Positions 1 through 11,400 of a DNA stretch of 64,000 nt are shown here, piece by piece (the first letter of the stretch is position 1; every line of letters begins with the position of its first letter). The translations under genes and the position numbers were made by a program. The stretch spans positions 9,629,501 through 9,693,500 of the forward strand of contig CM057146.1 in assembly GCA_029964075.1 (NCBI GenBank), written 5' to 3'. Under the pieces are notes generated by a model, which had not been told where the DNA came from, did not search any database, and saw only the letters and a list, made by a program, of their open reading frames with translations. Source of the stretch: Patiria pectinifera. Its lineage: Eukaryota > Echinodermata > Asteroidea > Valvatida > Asterinidae.

Positions 1-399
1 GTTGCTTCCTTGGAGTAGCACAGTGGCCATTTGCCTGACTATGGAATAAGTTCAGGTTCCAGACTAGCGCCATAATCAAAATTATGGCATTTACCAAACT
101 CTGATTTTTGTCTCCAGCTTCGGCTTTATCGCTGGCCCAAGATTCATCAGTAGTCTTCCACATTCAAACCCGATGCAAATACACCAACCCCTTGTCCTTA
201 CGTGATAGGATTTGACCAGAAAAGTGGCCAGCATTGCACTGCAGTCTGTCCAAATAAGATTCTAAAGCTGGAGCTTGAATCCAAAGCTGGAGTCAAGCCA
301 AAATCTTGTAAAAGTCTGTGGAGATTGTTTTTGGATATAATTGTCGTGCATGTTGAAGTGAAAACCAAAAAGTCACTGAATTATGGCTTGATAGCTTGA
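1..399. other. Intergenic, no gene seen
   Basis: Ordinary mixed-composition DNA. Short open frames lack any recognisable motif or splice context. Nothing repeated elsewhere in the window was recognised. Confidence 0.5.
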
Positions 400-643
400 G
401 GCCCGTCTCGATATATATCCAGGACGAGTCGGACAAGTTGCGGTTAGAATTTGCCCGGAGGAGAACTCTGCATTTGTCCCGGACAGATTCCCGCGAAATT
501 TTCTTTAGCAACTGCTTGACTCGCCGATACTCATGACTGCATTGTGGGGAGATTGCGGGGAAGTTGTTCAGAATCCTGCAACTTATACCCGATCAAATGT
601 CCGGAACTGGTCCGGAACTCCCGGATGTGAATTGAGACGGGCC
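400..643. mobile_element. Short inverted-repeat element (GGCCCGTCTC termini)
   Basis: Ends GGCCCGTCTCGAT and, inverted, ATTGAGACGGGCC; similarity continues inward (CAGGACGAGTCGGACAAGTT against a related right arm). A MITE-like non-autonomous element. A second, partial copy lies at 6705-6900. No clear target duplication. Confidence 0.55.
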
Positions 644-1384
644 GTTACTTTTCTGTTGTTCAAGTTGAATTGTAATTTTGAGTGTGTGTGTGAGAATGCA
701 ATCCCACTGACTTGATATTAAAAGTAAGTTTGATTTTTAACCAAAAAGAACTGAAATTTAAGTAAATTGCGTGATCTCAGAAATATAATTTAATACTACG
801 GGGATCAAATCCTTATATCAGGAACAAATCATCCAAAGATTTGTATTATGCATATTTGTACAATAGAAGTCTTTATATTAACTAAATCGTTAAAAGCATT
901 AACTCCTAAAACTTTGATTGCATCCATAAATCGGATTTCAAACTCACATTGTTTGAACATAAAAAAATATATCACTGCTGCATTTAGCACTCTTAATTAT
1001 TTCCATCAGTGTGTAATAATGGTCATCTTCTTTATTGTGATACATTGTGTATATATATATAGCAACATCAATTGTGAAGGGTTCAGTTATTTTAGTATGG
1101 TGTTAATAGTTGGATGACAGTAATCATAATTTATTATCCAGTTTAATTTTAGCTCTTTTTATTATCAATCACACAACTTAATAATGCAACGGCTGTTTCA
1201 TAGTCGGTTATAGTGTATGTGGGTGCATTGAGTGAAGGTTCTAGTATTCCGAGCAGTTGTACAAAATGTGTATATTTATTACTGTGATTTCTTACATACT
1301 CATCAGCACATAAAGGCACTTGCATATGCTATCTGAGAGGCTATACTACTGAATTATTATGAGGGCATTTTATAAATTAAAAAT
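644..1384. other. AT-rich intergenic DNA
   Basis: No coding signal, RNA gene or structured repeat is visible. The 89-codon open frame at 848-1117 is hydrophobic and AT-driven, with no family resemblance. Confidence 0.5.
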
Positions 1385-1386
1385 TA

Positions 1387-1872
1387 CAGGGTGAGTAAAA
1401 AAAAACCGAAACACAAATGTCGGGGCTGTTGTTTTAGTGAAGTTCTGCATGTAGCACTTTCAAAATCTGAGATATGAAAGCCCAATTCATAAGCTTTCTT
1501 TTAGTACAAGAATCATTCAAATCACTCATGTACTTTTCAAGTTATGGAATTTTAAACACAACAACCGTTTTAAAGTTCTGTCCACGGATCACAAAAAAGG
1601 TGTGCGTTCTTTCAGAAAAGCAGACACTGTTTTCGTTTTGCTGAAAGAACACTTAACCCTGTTGTGATCCGTGAACAGAACTTGAAAACGGTGGTTGTGT
1701 TTAAAAGTCCGTAACTTGAACATTACATGAGTGATTTAAATGATTCTTGTACTAAAAGAAAGCTTATAAATTGGGCTTTCATATCCTAGATTTTGAAAGT
1801 GCTACTTGCAGAACTCACTAAAACAATGGTCCCGACATTTGGGTTTCGTGATGTTTTTTTTTACTCGCCCTA
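1387..1872. mobile_element. TA-flanked foldback element, CAGGGTGAGT family
   Basis: A 486-bp near-complete palindrome. The left end CAGGGTGAGTAAAAAA mirrors the right end TTTTTTACTCGCCCTA, and the arms match almost to the centre (the stretch around 1590 mirrors that around 1660). TA lies on both sides (1385-1386, 1873-1874), the target duplication of Tc1/mariner-type transposases. Non-coding. Confidence 0.8.
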
Positions 1873-1874
1873 TA

Positions 1875-3170
1875 TTCTATCTAAGTGATTTGACAAATGT
1901 TGGCTGTTATTATAGAGCAATAAGACGTTTTAAAAAGAGGCAATTTTAAGTTTCTATCCACATTTACAGTACACCCTAATGATGAGTTTTTCACTGATCT
2001 AGGATTATATTCATCATTCTTTAATACGGTTGGGAATGCTTACATGTAGTTATTTCTGCTAGTACATCTTCATAAAATCCACGGTGCCATGAAAAAAATA
2101 TGACACATGCTCTTTTGTACAAATCAAATCCATGTTTAAACCAACGAACAAATAGGTCACAAAATATCTTAATTTTATTTTATTTTTAGTACAAAAAAAA
2201 CAAAGTTGACTTTTACCACCAATATTGTGTCTCAGAGTTAAAAGAATAAGATTTCAAATACATGATTTGAATTACCTCAACAAACTACAGATGCAACATC
2301 GAAATTGATATTTTTCTAAAGAGCATTTTGCAAAATAGTTTGTATGCTTGCATGAAATTACTAAGTATACGAAAGTCAGTGTAAAGTGCGGCAGTGGAAA
2401 GCCAGTTAAAACGTTTCTACACCACCGCTGGGTAATGAAAGGAGTGAATAACGTACACATAAAAACAAGAATACTATTGTAATTCTTACGAACTCGGGTG
2501 ATGGTATTTTGTCGGTAAACATGTACAACGGTATTTCGATATATTCTATGCAAATTGAATCATGCACTCTATTTTAGTATTTTATCTCAGTCATTTTTTT
2601 TTGTAATAAAGTGTACTGATGTAAAGAAAAGGAACTATATTTTGTGGAATCGGAGACATTCATCATCAAATAAAATGGCAGTCATATTGAAGAAATCTGG
2701 GCATGTTTAAGAAATCCGTCATTTTTTGTGGCATGCGCATTGTGGTCAGAGACTAGACTTTACTGCAGGGGAAAAAATAATTAGCTACCTGGATTGGTCT
2801 ACACACACGGCTTATTTTAAGCACTGAATTTAGGCCTACTATTGGAGTTTTGCTGTACAAGCTATGAACCCCAGGAGTAGCTGAATGCAGCAATTTCTGG
2901 ATTAAGATTGATGATCACACGAAAGAGAATCCACGACAATAGTGTGCGTTAAGGTGAAGCGAGAGGGCGATGGTTTTGTATTGCGTGGATCGGCATGGGT
3001 ATAAACCTTTTGCGCATACATGTACATTGTAACTACATTAAAATAACAAAAGATGGCCTCTGAGACACCTGCAACACATAAGGGTTTGGCCTACTCATGA
3101 TGGTGGCAGCCTGATAAAGGTGTTTAGTTAAACTTGAGTACTGTCAAACTTGCACCCAGCTGACCTCTAT
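1875..3170. other. Intergenic DNA, no gene seen
   Basis: AT-rich, with scattered microsatellite-like A/T runs. The minus-strand open frame at 2272-2553 has no recognisable domain. Confidence 0.45.
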
Positions 3171-3175
3171 ACTAG

Positions 3176-3600
3176 CAGGCGCGGTTCCACGGGGGAAGGG
3201 GGGGGGCGCCTCGGGGTTGTAGGCCCCCCCCCCTGATTTTGTTCAGCCCCCCATGGACAATATGCTACGAGCCCCCACCCACCCACACACACACACACCC
3301 ACCCAGTCGTTTTTTGCTATGCTTCCGAGGATTGGCTTTGTGTTTTCCTTTGTTCCCTGATCTAAACTTTTCCCAAAAGCTAAACTTTTTATTGTTTGCG
3401 CCCCAGTTCTTTTGTCCTACGTCCACGATTGCCGGTGTTTACATACTCACCCCTACACTATTTAATTTTACGGAGGCCAATTGTTCGGGACAAAAACGTG
3501 TCTACATTTCAGCACGGATGTGCAATTGCACTAAAATTTCTAGAAAAGTCTTTCCTAGAAATTCTCCCCCCCCCATAAAAATGACCTTGCAACGCCCCTG
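3176..3600. mobile_element. Possible hAT-like short element with G/C-run ends
   Basis: Left end CAGGCGCGG followed by a long G run; right end a C run followed by AACGCCCCTG, so CAGG-GCG is inverted at both ends. Layout resembles the other G-run elements of the window (25532-25803). No target duplication was found, so confidence is low. A (CA)n/(CCCA)n tract lies at ~3275-3305. Confidence 0.35.
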
Positions 3601-4624
3601 CTTCCTAAAAGTTACAATCGCGTTATGTACTCATGAGGATGTGTGCACGCCACTATTGTGTTATCCTTTGGTAGTTGAATGTTTGAACGTGGCGGTGTAT
3701 TAAAAGCTAATTTATGTAATGAATAATCACAAATTAAAAGTGTGACGAAGCTCTGAAATATCTTATTTACAAGGTTTCGACATTTTTTCTTCATTTTTGA
3801 TTTACTATGGTACTTCCACTTTAAGTGACACACCATTAATACGCTAGCAGTTTTCAAATGTACAATATGATTAAAACTAGCATAATATCTGTCGAATAAT
3901 AATAATAATATTACTATATAATTCCTAATACCAACGTTTATTTTACCAGAAAATACTTTGAAAACCTTGCACAACTTTCTGAAAACAAGTATCCGCGAAA
4001 TACTACTTTTTGGGGATTGCTGCACAAAGGAAAAACTTGATTCACAGGATGAACTTCTAAAACCTTAAACATTGGTCGTTTTTGTTCGCGTTCCTATGAC
4101 AGTGATCCACTGCCTTCTAATCGAAAGAAAGAACAAGATCTAATAATGAATTGATTTCGGACTCACCTTCAAACCAGTCTCAGAGTTCAGAGAGATTACA
4201 TGTCACAATATCGATATTAGAAGAGAATGCCAGTATGCAAAGATTGTTGTGAGTCGAACTAACCCTTTTTCCAAAGTGGGTCAAATCACGATGTCGGGCG
4301 CAAGCCGAAAAGCAACTCCAAAAAGTTTCGGTACCGAAACGATAGCATTCAAACCTGCCGGCCGACCAATGAAGTACCTTTGTGTAGCCATCTTTCATTC
4401 AATGGTACCCGTACAGCAAAGCTTGTGGCCGGACCCTTGAACAACTCTTTCTAAAATAAGGCGGCATTCAAACCTTTCTTTGATGACCATCAAAATAGCT
4501 GGACAGTCACTGTGCTGTGGTTAGAAAATAATCCCTTCCAGTCAAGAGCCAATACATAAATGTCAAAGCCGTTTTGATGCAAGTAAAGACACGCCCTTTG
4601 CTGTAACGTCTGTGAATTTGTTTT
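3601..4624. other. Region 3' of the lectin gene, no gene seen
   Basis: Contains an (AAT)n-like stretch at ~3897-3910. Likely holds the lectin 3' UTR on the minus strand just below 4625, but no canonical AATAAA was found close by. Confidence 0.4.
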
Positions 4625-5164
4625 TCACGGCGAGTCGCTGACGAAGCGCCCGTTTGCGTTGGCTTGCATACATCGTACGGGAGGCTGAACAATCTTCTTG
4701 CAGACAGGATACTTGGTGTACCTTTTGCAGGACCCCGACCCCCACTTCCCTTCACCCATTAAGAGAAACCTCACACACTGTTTGTATCTATTCATTTTGG
4801 GGTGGCCCGGTGCCCAGTTGTAGAACTTGAGTTCCTCAGTGCCATCGGAGCACACGAATTCTCCGTCAGTAGACACACGGTAGCAGCCAAGCCAAAGCCC
4901 GCGCTCGGGCATAACCCTTGGCGCAGATCGTTCCACTACCATTTGCCAGACGAAGTCATTCTCAGCCCGAGAATGAGGTACGACCAGGCTGCTGCCTCTG
5001 TCTTGGCAGAAGTTATCGGCTTCCGTCCAAGACATGGGTTCTTGGAAAAGTCCGTAGCATGCTCGGTTCCACTGCTTCCAGCCCGAAGGACAGGCACCCG
5101 CCCCAGTCGAAAATGCTGCCACGCCGATCGCAAATGTCATCAGAAACTCACACCGACCTGCCAT
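4625..5164 (-). CDS. Secreted C-type lectin domain protein, single exon
   Basis: Encodes 179 residues as one uninterrupted reading frame. I start at the ATG at 5164-5162 (MAGRCEF...); the open frame runs ten codons further upstream but only to a GTG. Residues ~1-25 form a hydrophobic signal peptide ending near GAGA-CPSGW. Residues ~25-160 are a C-type lectin-like domain: CPSGW, ACYG, SWTEADNFCQ, LVVPHSRAENDFVW, WLGCYR, FYNWAPGHP, QCVRFL, GSCKR and YPVCKK carry the conserved cysteines and the helix/WLG landmarks. The usual Ca2+/sugar motifs (EPN or QPD, and WND) are not seen; APGHPK and KWGS stand in their places, so classical Ca2+-dependent sugar binding is doubtful. Family members are extracellular recognition or coelomic defence proteins. 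An extra cysteine follows the domain (PVRCMQ). No intron, TATA box or obvious poly(A) signal was identified. Family assignment is firm; ligand unknown. Confidence 0.85.
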   Translation of the reverse strand: MAGRCEFLMTFAIGVAAFSTGAGACPSGWKQWNRACYGLFQEPMSWTEADNFCQDRGSSLVVPHSRAENDFVWQMVVERSAPRVMPERGLWLGCYRVSTDGEFVCSDGTEELKFYNWAPGHPKMNRYKQCVRFLLMGEGKWGSGSCKRYTKYPVCKKIVQPPVRCMQANANGRFVSDSP

Positions 5165-5559
5165 CTTTCTCAGTGTGGAGAAGTATAGTCTCACTGGTAT
5201 CGAGCAGTTTCTTTACCCGCGTTTGTTTGATGTCTGAGCGGTTTGACTGAAGTTCGTGCAGCTTCAAATCAGGTTCAGATAGTGTGTACAGTTGTACAGG
5301 TAGGCCTATATGGTGTTGAATAATCACCGAGGGAATTTGGCCGTGTAGGCCTATAAAATTGCACCAAAGTTAGCCTCGGCCTCGGTTCTTCTTGCTGAAT
5401 AATTGCATCGTATGATTCGCCATAATATAGCTTTATTGTTGCTACAGCTATGATTCCCTCGCGTATACACGCAGGTTCACATTGCAACGGGGAAGAAAAC
5501 AAATATGCTAGATGTAATTTTCTGCATCAGCAGTTATTGTTCAGTCGCCATTTCATAAT
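5165..5559. other. 5' flank of the lectin gene
   Basis: Should contain the lectin 5' UTR and promoter on the minus strand. No TATA box or other defined element is evident. Confidence 0.35.
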
Positions 5560-5568
5560 GGCCGGGTG

Positions 5569-5956
5569 GCGTAAGTTTTTTTCCTAGGAGGGTTAGGGGC
5601 AATGTCATGAATAATTCAGTTTTTCCTTTGAATCATTGCAAGACTTAGGTTCTCGTTCTATTTTCCCTTTAATTTAAAATTATCTCAGTGATGAATTTGG
5701 AGAAGAAAAATAGCTGATGAAAATGAGCAGCGACGACGTGGATTCGAACCAGGGATCTTTGTATCCATAGCTCATCTCGCTATCCACTAGGCTACTGTGT
5801 GGTAGCTCGACGACAACCGTTCTTTAAAATGCTTTAATGTATTGTAACTAGTTGAGTAACTAACAACAATGCTGTTGATGTCATTGTCCGTTCTCATGGA
5901 TAAACATGAATTATTCGTGACATTGCCCCTAACCCTCCTAGGAATAAAAATTACGC
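5569..5956. mobile_element. 388-bp foldback transposon with 9-bp target duplication
   Basis: GGCCGGGTG lies directly outside both ends (5560-5568 and 5957-5965). The termini GCGTAAG-T-run and A-run-TTACGC are inverted, and the arms contain CCTAGGAGGGTTAGGGG on the left and its complement on the right, continuing to GAATAATTCA. About 48-bp inverted arms with a 9-bp duplication suggest a Mutator-like or similar non-autonomous element. It carries a tRNA-like sequence in its interior. Confidence 0.8.
5734..5803 (-). repeat. tRNA-like sequence inside the foldback
   Basis: On the minus strand TAGCCTAGTGGATAGCG resembles a pol III A box and D arm, and GGTTCGAATCC is a perfect B box 35-40 bases on. 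Stem pairing is imperfect (one mismatch in the T stem; no clean anticodon stem), so this is a tRNA-derived element or tRNA pseudogene. Confidence 0.6.
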
Positions 5957-5965
5957 GGCCGGGTG

Positions 5966-6704
5966 CGTGTGACTTTGATTAGCTTCTCCTTATACTTCTC
6001 CTTAGATCACGAAATGAGGCTAATTGAACGCTGTGGGTTTGAGACCAGTAAATAAACTGCCATAAACCCCAATGATAAATGCCCTCACTTCAGAAACTCA
6101 GGAAAAATATTCACAACTCTTTGAGGTGTTCGAGACACACATCAAATTAAAGCTTCTTTCAGCATCATTCCATTTTTTTCATCATTCAGTTTTTTTGGGG
6201 GTAATCCGATGTCTTTTGGGAGAAATCTCCATCCGAAGATGATCGATATCACCCTTTTAAAATGAATGGCCATTTTGAAAAAACGATGCCTACGCTCCAT
6301 TGCAAAGTAGTGCGCTTTTAGGGCCCAATTTCATCCAAAATTTCACAGAAATACAAGCTCACAGTCCTGTGCACGGCTGCCACCCTTCTTTTTTTTACAA
6401 ACCTTTAAGTTCATGGCCCACAAAATGCTCTAATCCCGAAGAATTTGAGGGAATGCAAATCGTGATTTGGCCGACAGTACATGGGTACTTTCGGGCATAT
6501 TTACTGATCTGCACCCCGTGACGTATTTTACTGGCATTCTGAAAAAAATTAAGGTCAAAAGTTGCTGTGTGATTGTCTACGGAATAGCGCCTTACACAGC
6601 AAGGATCTACAATATGCGAGCAGGTTCGGCGATTAATTATGCAAAACGAGACTTGTACAATGTATACTAAAAAAAACACATGGCAGCCAAATTTACCAAT
6701 AAAA
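5966..6704. other. Intergenic DNA, no gene seen
   Basis: Open frames at 6300-6679 overlap on both strands without motif support. No structured repeat was recognised. Confidence 0.4.
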
Positions 6705-6900
6705 CAGCTGATACTGATAACTTCATTGTGGAAAGATTGCGGGGAAGTTGTTCAGAATGCGGTCACTTTATTCATACCCGATACAATTTCTTACTTGTCC
6801 GGATCTCATCCCCGATATGATATGAATTGAGACCGTGTCTGTACTTTTCTATCGTTCAGGTTGAATAGTCAATTTTGAAAATATTTGTTTGTGGAGATAC
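6705..6900 (+). mobile_element. Partial second copy of the 400-643 element
   Basis: Shares GATTGCGGGGAAGTTGTTCA and the following stretch up to ATGAATTGAGACCG with 530-640. The left part of the element is missing. Confidence 0.5.
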
Positions 6901-7041
6901 TCCTTATTCTTGGCCTTCTTGGTTAACCCTCCGACGCAGAAAGCCCATTTAGTAACACACCCACAGTAAGGGGTCCCCCGGGACCCAAATATTTAGCGCC
7001 ACGGTTTGAGGCTACACAACACTGTATCCACATGAACACAT

Positions 7042-7334
7042 GGCCATGGCCCCCCCCCCCCAAAAAAAAACACACGAAACCATTTTTTTTTTATGTGACA
7101 TCGCAATAAAGGCAAGCAATGAGTACACCACCATCTTTTCCTAAAAAAACCCATTGGTGTAAGTGGTCAGAAATTGCCTCAGATCGCACCACAGAGCATC
7201 TAGAATCCAAACAATTTTCGGGGCCCTTAAGCGGGCCCCTAACCCCACGCCGTAATTTTTTTGACCCACTTTTTTGGGGGACCAAATTTTGTTTGGCCCC
7301 CCCCCAAAAAAATTGTGTTCTGGATCCGCCCTTG
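7042..7334 (-). mobile_element. hAT-like short element, CAAGGGCGGATCC family (copy C)
   Basis: In minus orientation it begins CAAGGGCGGATCCAGAAC and shares with the copies at 37625 and 39833 the core GCGTGGGGTTCGGGGCCC, GATTCTAGATGCTCTG and the GAAAAGATGGTGGTGTACTC stretch. The distal end stops at GGCCATG before the second terminus, so this copy is truncated. Confidence 0.7.
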
Positions 7335-7615
7335 CCCCCACCCCCATTGTAACATCCGCCCCCATGCACTCGCCCCGCCCCCATGGCGAGAATCAATGGC
7401 TACGCTGCTATGCTAGTCCATATGGTCTCTAAAGTTATCAAATTGCAATTCTTAACTGCCTTTGTACATAATTGAAATTATATCTAGTAACATTTGCAAT
7501 TATTTAATTTAATGTAAAGTAAAACAATTTCAGGTATAGCATTTCTAGTAACATTTTGCAGTAACACGTATAACTCTTTGATCAAAAATCGAGTATAAGT
7601 TAACATGATTAGAAT

Positions 7616-7765
7616 GGTTACACCTCCATGTTCCGACACCCCTATGTTCCGACTGCACATATTCCTATTCCTAACCCTAACCCTAACCCTAACCCTAACC
7701 CTAACCGGGAGTAACACAATCTAGGTTGTCGGAACATAGGGGTGTCGGAACATAGAGCAGTCACC
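7616..7765. mobile_element. 150-bp inverted-repeat element with a telomeric-repeat core
   Basis: ATTAGAAT, extendable to ATTAGAATGG, is duplicated at 7608-7615 and 7766-7773. Inverted arms carry ATGTTCCGACACCCCTATG and its complement. Between them are about six CCCTAA units (7671-7706), the complement of the animal telomere repeat TTAGGG. Non-coding. Confidence 0.75.
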
Positions 7766-7773
7766 ATTAGAAT

Positions 7774-8283
7774 GGACTGTAGACTGTCTGTCTTCCGACT
7801 GTATACCGTCTGTCTTCACGTTTATCGTAAATACACAAGTCCGAATTATATTTTATTATATTTATTTATATTTATATTAATATATAAACAGCGACCCCTG
7901 TCATATAAAAATCCGACTCCTTTGAAAATGGGACTCCTTTCCCAGGTCGCTCTCCCATATATGATCCTAAAAAATAGCATATTATCGTACTTTCGCATGC
8001 GCAATACTACCAATGAGTCCATTATTTCATGGTGTCGGATGTTCACGCTACATCGACTGAGAACTAGACAGCTTGCCTAACAGCAAGCCAAAATAAAAGC
8101 AGATACTTGCAGATTTTATGGCAGAGAACAGCAGCATTGCGTTAGAATAAAACACTTTTAAAAGGTCGAAATTCATGAGGGAAAAAAAAGATCGATTTGT
8201 TGAAGAGCAGGAGAACGGGAGGATTATGTCGGTCTTTCTGATTAGCCTTTCAAATCTAGTCTTTCGGTTGTGTTGGCTATACG
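7774..8283. other. 3' flank of the transporter gene
   Basis: Likely contains the transporter 3' UTR on the minus strand. A 24-base stretch starting GCATGCGCAATACTACC at 7995 recurs at 13062. No other gene is seen. Confidence 0.4.
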
Positions 8284-8411
8284 TCAATTGGCATTTAAAG
8301 GCCACATGTGTTTTAGTCTTTTAATGAGAAGTGGAATCAGTGCTGTAATTTGGAAGACCCCCAGAATGACGAAGGCCGTGTCGTAGCTACCAGTGTGGTC
8401 ATAAATCCAGC
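8284..8411 (-). CDS. MCT-like transporter, terminal coding exon
   Basis: Acceptor ccccttttcag, then GC completing a Gly codon, then WIYDHTGSYDTAFVILG, a final helix (VFQITALIPLLI), a basic tail KRLKHMWPLNAN and a TGA stop at 8284-8286. The Y-D-x-T-G-S-Y-x-x-A-F signature is typical of the last helix of monocarboxylate transporters. The exon is too short to stand out as an open frame; it was found by matching phase and motif to exon 3. Confidence 0.85.
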
Positions 8412-11400
8412 CTGAAAAGGGGATGATGATACAATGTATGAAAATATCAACGGAGTCTATAAATCCATTAGGACATCATATTCGAAGGTGAAAATATAAA
8501 ATTCTTCCTGATTTGAGCTGCGATGAACTATAATCGTCACTAACAAGATAAAATCATATGTTAATGTACCCGTCAGGAGACTTTTTATCATTAGGTATAC
8601 CATAGGAAGACACCGGACATTAGGGAGACGTTTCAATGTCTCCATAATGGGATAACTCAAATTTAGGGGCAAATTTTAGTGTCGCAAACAGGCTAGATCG
8701 ATCGCTCGTGGTCCAAATCAGAAATACATGTATAACAGAATTCGTTGGGGTAGGATAAGGGACAATTTGGGTACTAGGGGTCAAAGTAAAGTTGCAAAAA
8801 TGTGTGCACAACCCCATGGGGATGCCATCTTAAAGGCCCTGTCACACTGCCACGTCCATGCATGTAGTTCATATTGCGTTCATCAATGATTCATGCATAT
8901 TGCAACCTTAAACGTACGTGTGACGTCAGCAGCCAAACGCGCGGCGTGTATTAATTAATACTCGGGCCAAAACGGGCGATTATCATTGAGTCTTCACATT
9001 TTGAACTGCATAGACGCAGTAGACGCAGAGGAGACGCGCTGTCCTGATGCATGCACGTCCGTTGAGTTCTCGCGACGGCGCGCCCGTCTGCGCCTGCGCG
9101 TTGCCATTACGTCACGGCCGTTCGCGAGGAGTTTGCACAGATTCCTTACCGCGTTCTGGTCAAAACGCCGAAGCGCGGCGTTTGTTTTGTGCATTATGTC
9201 CAAAACGAACGCGGCAGTTTGGCGTTCAGCGAAGTTCTTGGAGTTCCTCTGAAATCCTCAACTAGTATCAAAGAGTCAACACACCGTCATCTGCGTTCCC
9301 ACCGCGTTTTAATCAAGTTTCTTGGTCGCAGTACGATCTCCATGCCAGAACGTGACAGTGTGACAGGGCCTAATAAGGTACGATTTCCGTAAAAATGATA
9401 TTGATCATGATCATCACTTGGGCTGTTTTCATGAAGCTGCTAGGGACAGAAATTTGCTAGGTATAGAACATATTTGCTCTGCAAAAACATGTTACCAAAC
9501 GAATCTCATTCAATGGAATTAATTAAGGGCTGGTTCTCAGCTCCACCATGCCTAGCACTAGTCTGAAAATCTAGGACTCTCAATACCGTGTATGAGAGTC
9601 CCAAAACTTAAGGTATTGAAAACATGCAACACAAGAAAATAGACTGGCACCTGAAACAACCAGTCAAACAACTCTTCAGTACTGCATAAAATTGAATTGA
9701 GTTTCAAATTTGAGTTGGTTGGTGAAGGACTTCGTCTTTGCCTCAAGACCATTTTTGGAAAAGTTTGTCAGCCAGATTTCGTTTTGCCACGTTTCAGCAC
9801 TTGAGCTCCCAGTCTGGCTTAATAGTACACCTTAGCACAGGCCTAAATCTGCTAAGCAATAATGTTGTGTTTACCAACTCCAAGAAATTGGACATCAACC
9901 CAGTTCTTACCTGGAATAAATCCGGCGAGAGGTCGAATTAACCCAGACAGAAATCCCATCCAGCCAAAGGCGTCCGCCATCTTGTCGACCCCGAGCAACT
10001 CTTTCACCATGAAGTCGACCATGGTGAACACCATACCCATACTTGAGACAAAGAGGGCGGCGTTGGCTGACACGGACCACCATGACGTCACCCAGGGGTC
10101 AATTAGAAAGGAGACGGCAACCAGACCGACACTCACCATCATAGCGCTGGTACTCGTCATCTTCTCTTTATACAAAGCTATGCCTCCGAGCGTGAAGGTG
10201 ACCAACTGAAACACCGCTGCAACCGATACCATGCCCGCGGCTTCTTCGTTGGAGAACCCAATGGCAACAACGCTTGGAACAAAATAGATATACCACGCTG
10301 ATTGGCTGATTCGAGTAGTCACGACAATTAGAGTAATCTCCCAAAAGGTTAGGCTCTTCATCAATGAAATGTCCAAAGCTCCCCAGATTTTCTCCAAAAA
10401 AGATCTGAATGACGCAAGAGTACAGTCGGTATGTTTATCCGATTTGTAAACCGGTCGGGGCTGATGACGGGAAGAATCAGGAAGCGACTGGTAGCCGACT
10501 CTTGCTTCGGACCACTTCGGTACAGGTTTTAATAGGGCACCGCTTACAGTGAGATGGGTACCAATCGATCCGACCAGGAGCATGGCTCCTCTCCAACCAT
10601 AGGTGTTGAGGAATAGCTGTACCAGAGGCGGTAGACAGACGAGACTAAGAGAGGAACCTATCCTGGCGACCCCTGACGCTAGTGCAAAATCCTTCACATC
10701 GAAATGCTCACCGAGGGAAGAACGGGTCAGAACGTTGGCTAAACACTGCCCTAAAGCTGAAGATACCCAAATTAAGAAGACAATTAAACACTAATTTTAT
10801 TAGGAACAATGCCACGATCAAGTGACAGCAAAGAAGGAATGTTCGTTACCACAAATTTAAATCAGGGCTGTCTAAAAGGCTACAATCCAGTTGTAAATTG
10901 AAACTCGTTATGGTATACTACTCACAAGCCTTTCAGGAGAATTTAAGGGTTTTCAACTGTGCGGCACTATGTTGACAGAACAGCCTTCGCTTCTGACAAA
11001 ATATTGTACAGTAGCGTTTGGAGTGTATCAACGAATTTTGCACGACGCTGTTTGACTTTTGTGGATCCCCCAACTATCTGTCCCCGGGCAGTTCAGAACA
11101 GACAGGTGTTTACTTGACTATTTCCCCAGTGACACTATCTTTAACATTTTTAATGGGAAAAATGTGTTTGCCAAAATGATGGCATCAAGGATCATATTGT
11201 TTCATTTTTTCCAGCGAGCCAGATACTACAGGGTGAGTCAAAAAAGCGGAACCCAAACACCAAAAATTATATTTCATATTTAAAAAATATGCCGCACCAA
11301 AAATAATTATGACTGGAAAGTCAATTTCATAAGCTACTTTTGGATGAAAAAAAGTACTGAAATTGGTCAATGCGTTCAAAAATATCACTATTTAAACACA

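Noticed and set aside
4936-5250. Several 65-128-codon frames overlapping the lectin gene
   Set aside because: Shadows of the lectin coding sequence on other frames; no motif of their own.
9862-10209. 115-codon plus-strand frame over the transporter's main exon
   Set aside because: Antisense shadow of a well-supported exon.
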